From Mediterraneibacter massiliensis (lineage in GTDB: Bacteria > Bacillota > Clostridia > Lachnospirales > Lachnospiraceae), in assembly GCF_001487105.1 (NCBI RefSeq), contig NZ_LN913000.1, forward strand, positions 434,001 to 498,000: DNA of 64,000 nt, read 5' to 3'. Shown piece by piece: positions 41,774 to 50,171 of the stretch. How positions within the stretch are numbered: the first letter of the stretch is position 1; the number at the start of each line of letters is the position of its first letter. The notes under the pieces were generated by a model. It was not told the DNA's origin. It was given only the letters and a program-made list of their open reading frames with translations, and did no database searches. The position numbers and the translations under genes are program-made.

Positions 41774-43417
41774 ATGATAGAAGTAAAAGTCCCTATAATC
41801 CCAGGTAAAAAGCCTGGTATTGTAGGTAAGATCGATATTAATGTAGGCGAAAAAGTTAAAAAAGATCAAATTTTGTGCTCAATAGAAACAGCAAAAGGCA
41901 ATCGGCAGATAAAAGCCAGTGCAGACGGCTACATTAAAGAGATACTTGTAGAAGAAGGTCAAGAAGTAACAGCAAATGAAGTGTTGATATTGCTGGATGA
42001 AATTTTACAAGTAAAAGTTGAAGCTGATGTTAAGACCATGGAAAAGGATTTGTTGGTTATAGGCGCCGGACCCGGAGGATATGTTGCAGCCATTTATGCC
42101 TGCAAAAGAGGCTTGGATGTAGTATTGGCCGAAAAATCTAAACTTGGAGGAACCTGTTTAAACATGGGATGTATCCCAACGAAGTCTCTTGTCCAATCGG
42201 CTCATTGTTATAATGCATTAAAAGAAATGGATTTATTTGGTATAGAAGGAGATTTTCATGCGTCTGTTAATATCGAAAAAGTTTTACAGAGGAAAAATTC
42301 TGTAGTAGATACATTGGTTTCAGGCATAGAGTATCTAATTGATAAAAATAAGATAGACTGCATTGAGGGAAAAGCTGAATTTATAAATGACAAATTAGTA
42401 AAAGTTGGCGATAAAAGAATACAGGCAAAAAATATTATCATTGCTACAGGATCTGTGCCGGATACATTAAAAGTAGAAGGATATGATCTGGATGGTGTGA
42501 TCGATTCGACAGAAGCCTTACGTTTAAACAAAATACCAGACACACTTTTGGTGATCGGGGGAGGGGTGATCGGATCAGAATTTGCATTTATATATAATAC
42601 ATTTGGCTCAAAAGTACATATTGTAGAGTTTCAAGACCGCCTTTTGCCAATGTTGGATCCGGATGCCGGTAGAGAAATGGAAAGAGTATGTAAAGAAAAA
42701 AATATTCATGTAAGCACTTCAAGTAAAGTAGTAAGTATTAAGGAAACTGTAGAAAAAAAGTATGTAGTTAGTTTTGAAAAAAATGGAAAACTGTATTCAT
42801 CGATTGCTGAGAAGGTCTTGATGTCTACGGGCAGAAAAGCGAATATTGATGGACTTGGCCTCGGAAATACATCTGTTAAGTTTAATCCTCAAAATGGCAG
42901 TATCATAGTCAATGAATATAAACAGACAAATGTATCAAATATATATGCGATTGGCGACGTGTCCTCCGGGTTAAAATTAGCCCATTTAGCATCGCATGAA
43001 GCTATGGCGGCTGTTGATCATATGCTGGGAGAAAAAAGAGAAGTAAAAGAGATACATGTACCATCCGTTGTATACACGGATCCGGAAATAGCGGTTATAG
43101 GTTATAGTGAGCAAGATTTAAAAAATCAGAACAGGAAATATAAATCTTGTCGATTTCCATTTACTGCAAATGGTAAAGCATTGACTATGAATCAAAACAA
43201 GGGAGTTATAAAACTTCTGACATCAGAAAAAGGGGAAATATTGGGAGCTGTAATTTGTGGACCGGATGCGTCCTCCTTAATTGCCAGTATTACAATAGCT
43301 ATGAAAAACAATGTGTCAGTTACCCAACTGACACATACTGTATTTGCTCATCCGACAACTGCGGAAGTAATCCATGAAGCATGTCTTGCTCTAATTGACA
43401 GAGGAGTGCATATGTAA
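41774..43417 (+). CDS. Dihydrolipoamide dehydrogenase with N-terminal lipoyl domain
   Basis: The 547-residue protein fuses a lipoyl/biotinyl-like domain (residues about 1-80; the lysine lies in SIETAKGNRQ, the ETDKA position) to a full dihydrolipoamide dehydrogenase. FAD motif GAGPGGYVAAIYACKRG, redox pair GGTCLNMGCIPTKS, NAD motif GGGVIGSEFA, and C-terminal AHPTTAEVIHEA with the active-site histidine are all present. It would cycle its own lipoyl arm between disulfide and dithiol. No E1 or E2 genes of 2-oxoacid dehydrogenases are nearby, so the partner is probably OsmC. More AT-rich than flanks. Confidence 0.93.
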   Translation: MIEVKVPIIPGKKPGIVGKIDINVGEKVKKDQILCSIETAKGNRQIKASADGYIKEILVEEGQEVTANEVLILLDEILQVKVEADVKTMEKDLLVIGAGPGGYVAAIYACKRGLDVVLAEKSKLGGTCLNMGCIPTKSLVQSAHCYNALKEMDLFGIEGDFHASVNIEKVLQRKNSVVDTLVSGIEYLIDKNKIDCIEGKAEFINDKLVKVGDKRIQAKNIIIATGSVPDTLKVEGYDLDGVIDSTEALRLNKIPDTLLVIGGGVIGSEFAFIYNTFGSKVHIVEFQDRLLPMLDPDAGREMERVCKEKNIHVSTSSKVVSIKETVEKKYVVSFEKNGKLYSSIAEKVLMSTGRKANIDGLGLGNTSVKFNPQNGSIIVNEYKQTNVSNIYAIGDVSSGLKLAHLASHEAMAAVDHMLGEKREVKEIHVPSVVYTDPEIAVIGYSEQDLKNQNRKYKSCRFPFTANGKALTMNQNKGVIKLLTSEKGEILGAVICGPDASSLIASITIAMKNNVSVTQLTHTVFAHPTTAEVIHEACLALIDRGVHM

Positions 43418-44337
43418 TGGATGCAAAAATTGTTGTTTTGAATTCCACGGATCCTTATACCAATATCTCACGGGAATATAGTTATTATAATCATTTGTCA
43501 GAGGATGAAGTTATTTTTTTATTGTGGCAAAACAAACCTTGCGTCGTAATGGGAAGAAATCAAAATATATATAAAGAGCTGGATTTAGAATATATTAAGG
43601 AGCAAAACATTCTTCCGGTAAGAAGATTTACTGGCGGAGGTTGTGTATATCATGATTTAGGTAATCTTAACTTTACTTTTATATCTGATCAGAAAAATAA
43701 AAATGTAGATAAATGGATGCGTATCATTTTAAATGCGTTAAAAAAAGAAGGGGTTGAAGCAGAATTAAAAGGTAGAAATGACTTATTGTCAAATGGAAAA
43801 AAATTTTCAGGAATGGCCTGGCTCGAGGATGAAGAAAAATTTTTAATTCATGGTACTTTAATGATAGATCTTGATTTATCCATGCTTTTAAAATGCTTAA
43901 CACCTGATATGAGTAAATTTGTTGGCAAGGGGATAAAATCTGTACAAAGCCGGGTCGTAAATTTAAAAGAATTGGTTTCTTCTATTTCTGTCGAAAGTTT
44001 AAAAAACAGTCTGCTTATATCGTTTAAAAACATATATACAAACGCAAGATTCATCAAACATGTCGTACATTCGGATGAGATACATACATGTAAAATGTTA
44101 AAAAGTCATGAATGGCTATTTGGCAAAAAAGAAAAAGCACAAATACAGCGTGTTTTTATAATAAAAGGAAAACCCTTAACCCTTGATATTTATATAAATA
44201 ATGATATAATTAATAATGTTGATGTTTTTAGCGATACGTTGGACTTGAAAAAAGTTGAAAAGTTAAAAGTCAATTTACTGGGAAAAATCTATAAGGATTT
44301 ATATATTGAAAATATCATTAAATCAATATGGATATAG
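43417..44337 (+). CDS. Lipoate-protein ligase
   Basis: This 306-residue LplA-type enzyme attaches free lipoate to lipoyl domains using ATP. Recognisable motifs are VMGRNQNIYKEL, RRFTGGGCVYHDLGNLNF and the catalytic lysine region GKKFSGMAW, then HGTLMIDLD; a C-terminal accessory domain follows (about 235-306). It starts one base inside the dehydrogenase stop (TAATG). Its dedicated placement suggests it lipoylates the fused domain of that enzyme. Confidence 0.92.
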   Translation: MDAKIVVLNSTDPYTNISREYSYYNHLSEDEVIFLLWQNKPCVVMGRNQNIYKELDLEYIKEQNILPVRRFTGGGCVYHDLGNLNFTFISDQKNKNVDKWMRIILNALKKEGVEAELKGRNDLLSNGKKFSGMAWLEDEEKFLIHGTLMIDLDLSMLLKCLTPDMSKFVGKGIKSVQSRVVNLKELVSSISVESLKNSLLISFKNIYTNARFIKHVVHSDEIHTCKMLKSHEWLFGKKEKAQIQRVFIIKGKPLTLDIYINNDIINNVDVFSDTLDLKKVEKLKVNLLGKIYKDLYIENIIKSIWI

Positions 44338-44352
44338 AATGGGGAAATCTTC

Positions 44353-44790
44353 TTGTTTGATTTGGATTGCTGTGTAGCGTTTGTGACAAATGTTGCATCT
44401 AAAACTTTATCAGATTCATTAAATAACAGACTTATAAGGCATGGTGTTACAAAATCACAATGGATTGCCATGTATTATATAAATCGAGAAGGTAATCTTA
44501 CTCAGAAGCTGTTAGCTGATCTAATGGGTGCAAAAGAGCCGACTATTACGGGCATACTTGATCGACTAGAAAGAGAAGGATTAATATTAAGACAAGGGGA
44601 TGTCAATGATAAAAGAAAGAAAATACTTGTATTAACTGATAAAGGTCGCTTGATAAACGCTAAATTAACAGATATAGCACAAGAGTTCAGAGATGTTTGT
44701 TTGGCAGGTATTTCTGAAAAAGATCAAAAAACATTTTTAGAAATTCTTGATAAAATGGTGGCAGCTGCTACAAATTGGAATAAAAAATAG
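44353..44790 (+). CDS. MarR family regulator with an N-terminal cysteine pair
   Basis: The 145-residue winged-helix protein has TQKLLADLMGAKEPTITGILDRLEREG (recognition helix region) and DKRKKILVLTDKG (wing). Near the start it has LDCCVAFV, cysteines where OhrR-type MarR proteins carry their peroxide-sensing Cys. It is last in the OsmC cassette and probably controls it. Start is a TTG at 44353 with GGGGA upstream; no closer ATG is available. A thiol-sensing role is inference. Confidence 0.85.
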   Translation: MFDLDCCVAFVTNVASKTLSDSLNNRLIRHGVTKSQWIAMYYINREGNLTQKLLADLMGAKEPTITGILDRLEREGLILRQGDVNDKRKKILVLTDKGRLINAKLTDIAQEFRDVCLAGISEKDQKTFLEILDKMVAAATNWNKK

Positions 44791-44807
44791 AAAGGAATCT
44801 AAAAATT

Positions 44808-44841
44808 ACGGTATAGTCGTTCGTGGCTATACCGTTTTTTT
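44808..44841 (+). terminator. Terminator of the OsmC/lipoyl operon
   Basis: ACGGTATAG/CTATACCGT forms a perfect 9-bp stem around TCGTTCGTGG and is followed by TTTTTTT. Confidence 0.95.
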
Positions 44842-45009
44842 GGAACACCTATGTTTCAAGCTTAATGAATAGTGTTTTGAGCAACTTTTTTGGAAATACT
44901 TCATATAAAAGCTGTAAAAAATTACGTTGAATTAATAAAAATTTTTGATTGATAACATCATTTTGTACAGTTTATGGACGTTGTACAGTGAAACTTATAT
45001 AGAACAAAG

Positions 45010-45050
45010 CCCCCCCCCTGTCCTCTCGATTTTGAGAGGCAGGGGGAATA
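45010..45050. repeat. G/C-homopolymer hairpin in a gene-free stretch
   Basis: Nine C in a row begin an inverted repeat, CCCCCTG(T)CCTCTC with GAGAGGCAGGGGG. The gene-free stretch 44842-45082 contains this and AT-rich sequence and nothing else that I can recognise. It may terminate the minus-strand genes; the T run on that side is weak. It could also mark the edge of the AT-rich cassette. Confidence 0.5.
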
Positions 45051-45082
45051 GGCAAAACTTAAGTTTTTTCAATATATGATTT

Positions 45083-45583
45083 TTAATCTTGATATAATTT
45101 CATACCCATCCATTGTTTCATGTGATCGAGCATCTTGTCATCCGGTTCGATCAAAACACAGGAATTTTTCTGCTCCAGGGAAATCATGATCGCGTATACT
45201 TTGGCAGCCGCCTCACCTGAGGTAAAGTCATATGTCTTTTCCGCATGGTAGGACTGCAAGCGCGGAGATTTTGCAGGAGCGATGATCTCTGCCTGCTGGA
45301 TGTCAAATCCCAGTTTTGCTTTTCTTTTGGCTTTGCTATAAATGGCATCGATCTGTATATCATGGTTTAAAATAGAATACTCATATTCCACATTCAGGCG
45401 TGGAAAGATGATATAGTAAGCAAGAAATCCTACCACGAGTGCCGGGAGTAAAGCGAGCATACCGATCAAAGGCATGCCAAAGAAAATGATCGCGACGATC
45501 AGGAGTACGATCAGGATCCTGACAAGCAAATCATAGGGTCTGGGTTTCCGGGCAACAATTTGTTCATACATAGCATCATTCAT
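45083..45583 (-). CDS. Small membrane protein, DUF6106-like
   Basis: The 166-residue protein has a short cytoplasmic start, two adjacent membrane helices (about 19-37 and 40-60), then a soluble region of about 100 residues rich in beta-type sequence. It resembles an uncharacterised family seen in Lachnospiraceae (DUF6106, from memory). It lies 2 bp after the PucR-like regulator gene and is co-transcribed with it. No function can be assigned. Confidence 0.65.
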   Translation of the reverse strand: MNDAMYEQIVARKPRPYDLLVRILIVLLIVAIIFFGMPLIGMLALLPALVVGFLAYYIIFPRLNVEYEYSILNHDIQIDAIYSKAKRKAKLGFDIQQAEIIAPAKSPRLQSYHAEKTYDFTSGEAAAKVYAIMISLEQKNSCVLIEPDDKMLDHMKQWMGMKLYQD

Positions 45584-45585
45584 AA

Positions 45586-46497
45586 TTAAAGGTTCCTTTC
45601 TGTCTGTAAATAGTTCATGACCATCATGGCGATCTTAAATGTCATTGCATCTTCAAATCTTCTAATATCCAGACCTGTTCGTTTTTCTACCTGTTCCAAT
45701 CGATATATAAGCGTATTCCTGTGCATATGCAGCTGTCTGGACGTTTCTGCTATATTCAGATTATTTTGGAAAAACTTATTGATCGTGACAACTGTATCTT
45801 CTTCAAATGTGTGAGGAAGTTCTTCCCCAAAAAGTTCTTTCAAGAAGTTTTCACATAACGGTACCGGAAGCTGATAGATCAGACGGCCTATGCCCAATTT
45901 GTTATAGGGAAACACAGTTTGTTCTGAGAAAAAGAGTTTCCCGACTTTGAGGGCAAGACTGGTTTCTTCATAAGCGCCCGGCAAGTCTGCCAGAGAATGA
46001 AGAAGAGAACTAAAAGACACCTGCACATGGATCAGCGCTTCTGTATTCAATGTATCTACAATCATCCGCGCGCTTTTGGTACAATCATCCGGACTGCCTT
46101 CTGTTGGGGCTGCCGGTTTTAAAACAGCGATTCTTTGCGCGTTTACGGGGATCAGATAGGTCTTTGCCTGTGCAGGAAATATATTTTTTAAAATCTCCAG
46201 TACAGTATCATCATAGGCGGTTTTCGTTTCTAAAAGAAATAAAATCCGCAATTGTTCCGACTGAATATGCAGACGAGACGCGCGTTCCTTAAGCTCGCAT
46301 GTCTGGATGTTCCCGCTTAAGAGGCTGTATAAAAAATCTGTTTTATTATACTTCTCTTTATAAGCAGTGGTCAGACAGTGAATCTGTCTGACTGCTGCTT
46401 CCATCTCCTCATTGGAAGCAGGGTGCATATCTAAGGAAATACCGGTAATCCTTTTTAACTCGCCCAGTGCCTTCTTTAATGCAGGTGTCTGTTCCAT
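45586..46497 (-). CDS. PucR/CdaR-like helix-turn-helix regulator
   Basis: The 303-residue protein ends in a PucR-type HTH: FFQNNLNIAETSRQLHMHRN followed by LIYRLEQVEKRTGLD, typical of PucR/CdaR/sugar-diacid regulators. The N-terminal part is a sensor region without a clear family. Start 46497 follows GAAGAGG five bases upstream; an in-frame ATG at 46512 would lie before that site. Its neighbour upstream on the same strand is an MsmK-like ABC ATPase, suggesting control of carbohydrate genes, but a terminator lies between them. Confidence 0.82.
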   Translation of the reverse strand: MEQTPALKKALGELKRITGISLDMHPASNEEMEAAVRQIHCLTTAYKEKYNKTDFLYSLLSGNIQTCELKERASRLHIQSEQLRILFLLETKTAYDDTVLEILKNIFPAQAKTYLIPVNAQRIAVLKPAAPTEGSPDDCTKSARMIVDTLNTEALIHVQVSFSSLLHSLADLPGAYEETSLALKVGKLFFSEQTVFPYNKLGIGRLIYQLPVPLCENFLKELFGEELPHTFEEDTVVTINKFFQNNLNIAETSRQLHMHRNTLIYRLEQVEKRTGLDIRRFEDAMTFKIAMMVMNYLQTERNL

Positions 46498-46525
46498 AAA
46501 TACCTCTTCCATACAATGTTTTTAT

Positions 46526-46556
46526 AAAAAAGGCCGCACATGAAGTGCAGCCTTTT
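46526..46556 (-). terminator. Minus-strand terminator after the MsmK-type ATPase
   Basis: On the minus strand AAGGCTGCACT pairs with GTGCGGCCTT around a TCAT loop and runs into TTTTT. Confidence 0.85.
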
Positions 46557-46644
46557 AGTATTTTAGGTCATCATCTGTGCAGTATGTATCTGCACGGAAT
46601 AGCTTCTTCGCGTTCGCTAAGCTGCTATTCTTCATTGTAATGCA

Positions 46645-47757
46645 TTAGTTTGTAATCGTCAATTCAGTTTCTTTGTCAAAAAGATGAATCTTTTCCATAT
46701 CCAGAGCAAACACAGCTTTGTCTCCAGTTCTTAAAGTTGTACGTGGATTTACACGAGCAGTCATCTGTGTACCTTCTACATCGAAATACAAGTAAACTTC
46801 TGCACCAAGAAGTTCGTACACTTTGATCGTAGATTTGATGACACTTTCAGGAGAGTTGCTGATAAATGCCTCAGAATCATGTACATCTTCCGGACGGATA
46901 CCAAGAACAACTGTCTTTCCGTCGTAACCGCCGTCGATCAGAGCTTGTTTCTTAGAAGCTGGAACTTTCAATACATGTTCTCCGATAGTCAGAGTAACGT
47001 CATTTCCTTTTACGCCTACAACAGCGTCTAAGAAGTTCATCTGCGGAGAACCGATAAATCCTGCAACAAATAAATTGCAAGGTGTATTGTACAGGTTCTG
47101 CGGTGTATCTACCTGCTGTACGACACCGTCTTTCATAACAACGATTCTTGTACCAAGTGTCATAGCCTCGGTCTGGTCATGTGTTACGTAGATGATCGTT
47201 GCGCCCAGGTTTTCATGCAGCTTGGAAATCTCGATACGCATCTGCACTCTTAATTTTGCATCCAGGTTGGAAAGTGGTTCGTCCATAAGGAATACTTTTG
47301 GATTACGAACAATCGCACGTCCCATGGCAACACGCTGTCTCTGTCCGCCGGAGAGAGCTTTTGGTTTACGGTCAAGAAGTTTTTCCAGATCAAGGATACG
47401 AGCTGCTTCTTTGACCTTTTTATCAATTTCAGCCTTAGGTACTTTACGAAGCTTCAGACCGAAAGCCATGTTGTCATATACAGTCATGTGAGGATACAGA
47501 GCGTAGTTCTGGAATACCATCGCGATATCACGGTCTTTTGGCTCTACATCGTTCATGACCTTTCCGTCGATCTCAAGAGTACCGCCGGAGATATCTTCCA
47601 GGCCTGCGATCATACGAAGAGTTGTAGATTTACCACATCCTGATGGTCCTACAAAGATGATAAATTCTTTATCTTCAATATCGAGATTGAAATCTTTTAC
47701 TGCATGGAATCCATTCGGATAAATTTTTTGAATTCCTTTTAATGATAAACTTGCCAT
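46645..47757 (-). CDS. MsmK/UgpC-type carbohydrate ABC transporter ATPase
   Basis: The 370-residue protein is a CUT1-type sugar-importer ATPase. Walker A GPSGCGKST, Q-loop QNYALYPHM, signature LSGGQRQRVAMGRA, Walker B VFLMDEPLSNLD and H-loop VTHDQ are all intact. The C-terminal third is a TOBE/MalK regulatory domain with LGIRPEDVHD. No permease or binding protein is adjacent, so it is probably a shared energiser (MsmK-style) for several sugar importers encoded elsewhere. GGAGG precedes the start. Confidence 0.94.
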   Translation of the reverse strand: MASLSLKGIQKIYPNGFHAVKDFNLDIEDKEFIIFVGPSGCGKSTTLRMIAGLEDISGGTLEIDGKVMNDVEPKDRDIAMVFQNYALYPHMTVYDNMAFGLKLRKVPKAEIDKKVKEAARILDLEKLLDRKPKALSGGQRQRVAMGRAIVRNPKVFLMDEPLSNLDAKLRVQMRIEISKLHENLGATIIYVTHDQTEAMTLGTRIVVMKDGVVQQVDTPQNLYNTPCNLFVAGFIGSPQMNFLDAVVGVKGNDVTLTIGEHVLKVPASKKQALIDGGYDGKTVVLGIRPEDVHDSEAFISNSPESVIKSTIKVYELLGAEVYLYFDVEGTQMTARVNPRTTLRTGDKAVFALDMEKIHLFDKETELTITN

Positions 47758-47803
47758 TTGTATAGCCTCCTTGGAAATTTGCTTTTCGTTATTTTCTGTA
47801 ATC

Positions 47804-47832
47804 AGTATAATCCCGGATGTCTAAATGGACAA
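47804..47832 (-). promoter_or_regulatory. Minus-strand promoter of the MsmK-type gene
   Basis: TTGTCC (47827-47832), 17 bp and TATACT (47804-47809) on the minus strand. Confidence 0.6.
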
Positions 47833-48024
47833 TGTCATCAGTAACTAAAAAAAAACAAAAAAAATGTACATATCGACCAGGAAGTTATTTTTATATAGAC
47901 AAAATATAAAGACATTTTCAGAAGAAATACAGGTGTTCAATACGTTTTATCCTTGTTTACATATCCCTTTCTTCTATGGTATTCTTTTTACAGGGAATAT
48001 GTAAAATACAGGAGGGTGAGATAA

Positions 48025-48924
48025 ATGAAAGGAGAAAAGCAAGGCTTAGCCGTTTTGCATACATCGGTGTTCTTGATGAGTCTTTCGGGACTTTTCGCGA
48101 AGTGGTTAGACCTTCCGTCAGCAGTGATCGTATTTTGGCGGGTGGTATTTTCCTCGTTGTGTCTGCTGTTTTTCTTAAAGCTGCGAAAAGAAAAGACGCG
48201 GCTGGCGCGCCGAAAGGATTATCTGCTGCTGATGGCGGCAGGCGCTGTGCTTGTCATACACTGGACCACGTTCATGCAGTCGATCCAGACCTCCACGGTA
48301 GCCATAGGAACATTGACCTTTTCGACATTTCCGCTTTTTGTGACATTTCTGGAACCTGCCTTGTTTAAAGAAAAGCTGAAAATGCAGCAGATCATATCAG
48401 CGGCGGTGATGCTGGTCGGCGTCATCTTTATCGTGCCCCGGTTTGAAATGGGGAATTTTATGACGCAGGGTATTCTATGGGGGATGGCGGGGAGTCTCAG
48501 CTATGCGGTATTATCTTTGATGAACCGGAAATTTATGGAGCAGTATTCCAGTACGCTGACTGCCTTTTATGAGCAGGCGACAGCCAGTATCCTTTTACTT
48601 CCGGTGTTGTTTTTCAGTCCGCAAAGAGCGCAGGGAAGTGATTTCCTGATCCTCCTCACACTGGGAATGGTATTTACGGCAGTGGCGCATACTTTATATA
48701 TAGAAAGCCTTCGGTATGTGAAAGTGCAGACTGCCGGGATCGTATCGGGTATGGAGTCTGTCTATAGTATTGCGGCGGCGTTTTTCCTCTTAAAAGAAAC
48801 ACCGTCGATACGGGAGCTGATCGGGGGGAGTATTATACTCGGGGTTGTATTTTATTCCAGTATAAGATCGGTGCGGGAGGACTTTGGGAGACAAAATACA
48901 GAATCCTGTAAATCGCAAGGATAA
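48025..48924 (+). CDS. DMT superfamily (EamA) transporter
   Basis: The 299-residue protein has ten hydrophobic segments in two EamA repeats. The first repeat has the region SGLFAKWLDLPSAVIVFWRVVF and the second has LYIESLRYVKVQTAGIVSGMESVYS with FLLKE. Substrate is unknown; relatives export amino acids or metabolites. AGGAGG lies upstream. A second, unrelated-looking DMT gene is at 50172. Confidence 0.9.
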   Translation: MKGEKQGLAVLHTSVFLMSLSGLFAKWLDLPSAVIVFWRVVFSSLCLLFFLKLRKEKTRLARRKDYLLLMAAGAVLVIHWTTFMQSIQTSTVAIGTLTFSTFPLFVTFLEPALFKEKLKMQQIISAAVMLVGVIFIVPRFEMGNFMTQGILWGMAGSLSYAVLSLMNRKFMEQYSSTLTAFYEQATASILLLPVLFFSPQRAQGSDFLILLTLGMVFTAVAHTLYIESLRYVKVQTAGIVSGMESVYSIAAAFFLLKETPSIRELIGGSIILGVVFYSSIRSVREDFGRQNTESCKSQG

Positions 48925-48948
48925 GAAACAAGAGGCGTGATAAAGAAA

Positions 48949-49572
48949 ATGGAAAAAGTACTGAAATATTTTACAATCGATGGAGCAGTCGGAGGAAGTC
49001 AGGCATGGTTTAGCAACGTAGTCATGAATATGGGCGGGTGTGCGGCGGTGACTGCCTGTGACAGCAGTATTTATTTTGCGCTTCACGGCGGCTGTACAGA
49101 GATTTGTCCTTTTGCTGTACAGGCTCTGACAAGAGAAGAGTATGTGCGGTTCGGGATGAAAATGAAGCCGTACTTAAAGCCGAGAGTCGGGGGCGTAAAG
49201 GAATTATCCATGTTTATAGATGGATATAGAAAATATCTTGCAGATGTAGGGGTGAACGAGCTTTATATGGAAGCGTTTCACGGAGAACATACTTATTCAG
49301 AAGCAGAGAGATTAGTAAAACAGCAGATCGATGCAGGATATCCGATCCCTTATCTGCTTTTACGCCACAAAAATAAGAAATTCCAAGATTTTCAATGGCA
49401 TTGGTTTTTATGTTTCGGATATGAAATAAGACAGGATGGAATATGGATCGTTGCAGCTACATATGGACAGAAAAGCGTGCTGCCCTTAAAAGAGCTGTGG
49501 AATACCCAGATGGAAGAAAAAGGCGGAATGATCAGATTTTACAAACAAGGCAGTGTGCATAGATTTTATTGA
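48949..49572 (+). CDS. Uncharacterised protein with possible Cys-His hydrolase pattern
   Basis: I do not recognise this 207-residue protein. It has a small-residue-flanked cysteine in NMGGCAAVTACDSS (Cys31), a Gln at 18, a second cysteine in GGCTEICPFAV, and a late histidine in FQWHWFLCFGYE (about residue 150) followed by an aromatic GYE, reminiscent of papain-fold C39-like peptidases in which Cys and His-GY segments form the active site. This is only a pattern reading. No signal peptide. The start may be the GTG at 48937 (AAGAGG just upstream, very close) or the ATG at 48949. Confidence 0.6.
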   Translation: MEKVLKYFTIDGAVGGSQAWFSNVVMNMGGCAAVTACDSSIYFALHGGCTEICPFAVQALTREEYVRFGMKMKPYLKPRVGGVKELSMFIDGYRKYLADVGVNELYMEAFHGEHTYSEAERLVKQQIDAGYPIPYLLLRHKNKKFQDFQWHWFLCFGYEIRQDGIWIVAATYGQKSVLPLKELWNTQMEEKGGMIRFYKQGSVHRFY

Positions 49573-49633
49573 CGGGAAGAAGGAAATTCGTTACAATATG
49601 TGCAGTATAGAAAAGTAGAAAAGAGGGAAAATT

Positions 49634-50152
49634 ATGGCAAATCCAATTGTGACATTTGAAATGGAAAACGGAGATATCATGAAAGCAGAGCTGTATCCGG
49701 AGATCGCGCCGAATACAGTAAAGAACTTTGTTTCTTTGGTTAATAAAGGCTTTTATGACGGACTTATTTTTCATCGTGTGATCAGCGGTTTTATGATCCA
49801 GGGTGGTTGTCCTGACGGAACAGGTATGGGAGGCCCAGGATATACGATCAAGGGAGAGTTTTCTCAGAATGGTTTTGCGAATGACCTGCTCCATGAGGAA
49901 GGCGTTTTGTCTATGGCGCGGGCGATGCATCCAGACTCTGCAGGCTCACAGTTTTTTATCATGCACAAGAAGTCTCCCCATTTAGATGGAGCGTATGCGG
50001 CGTTCGGCAAGATTACGGAAGGCATGGATGTAGTAAATAAAATTGCAGATACAGCTACGGATTATAGTGATAAACCGCTGGAGACACAGCGAATGAAAAA
50101 AGTCACCGTGGAAACTTTCGGCGAGGAATACGAAGAGCCGCAGAAAGCGTAA
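49634..50152 (+). CDS. Cyclophilin-type peptidyl-prolyl isomerase
   Basis: The 172-residue protein is a cytoplasmic cyclophilin that speeds proline isomerisation in protein folding. It shows the typical YPEIAPNTVKNFVSL start, FHRVISGFMIQGG with the catalytic arginine, GVLSMARAMHPDSAGSQFFI and HLDGAYAAFGKI. No signal peptide or lipobox is present. AGAGGGAAAAT precedes the ATG. The next gene starts 19 bp further on. Confidence 0.95.
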   Translation: MANPIVTFEMENGDIMKAELYPEIAPNTVKNFVSLVNKGFYDGLIFHRVISGFMIQGGCPDGTGMGGPGYTIKGEFSQNGFANDLLHEEGVLSMARAMHPDSAGSQFFIMHKKSPHLDGAYAAFGKITEGMDVVNKIADTATDYSDKPLETQRMKKVTVETFGEEYEEPQKA

Positions 50153-50171
50153 TCTTTTCCGGGAGGATGCA

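Noticed and set aside
45010..45050. C9/G5 inverted repeat as an insertion-sequence end
   Set aside because: No transposase, target duplication or matching second end was seen.
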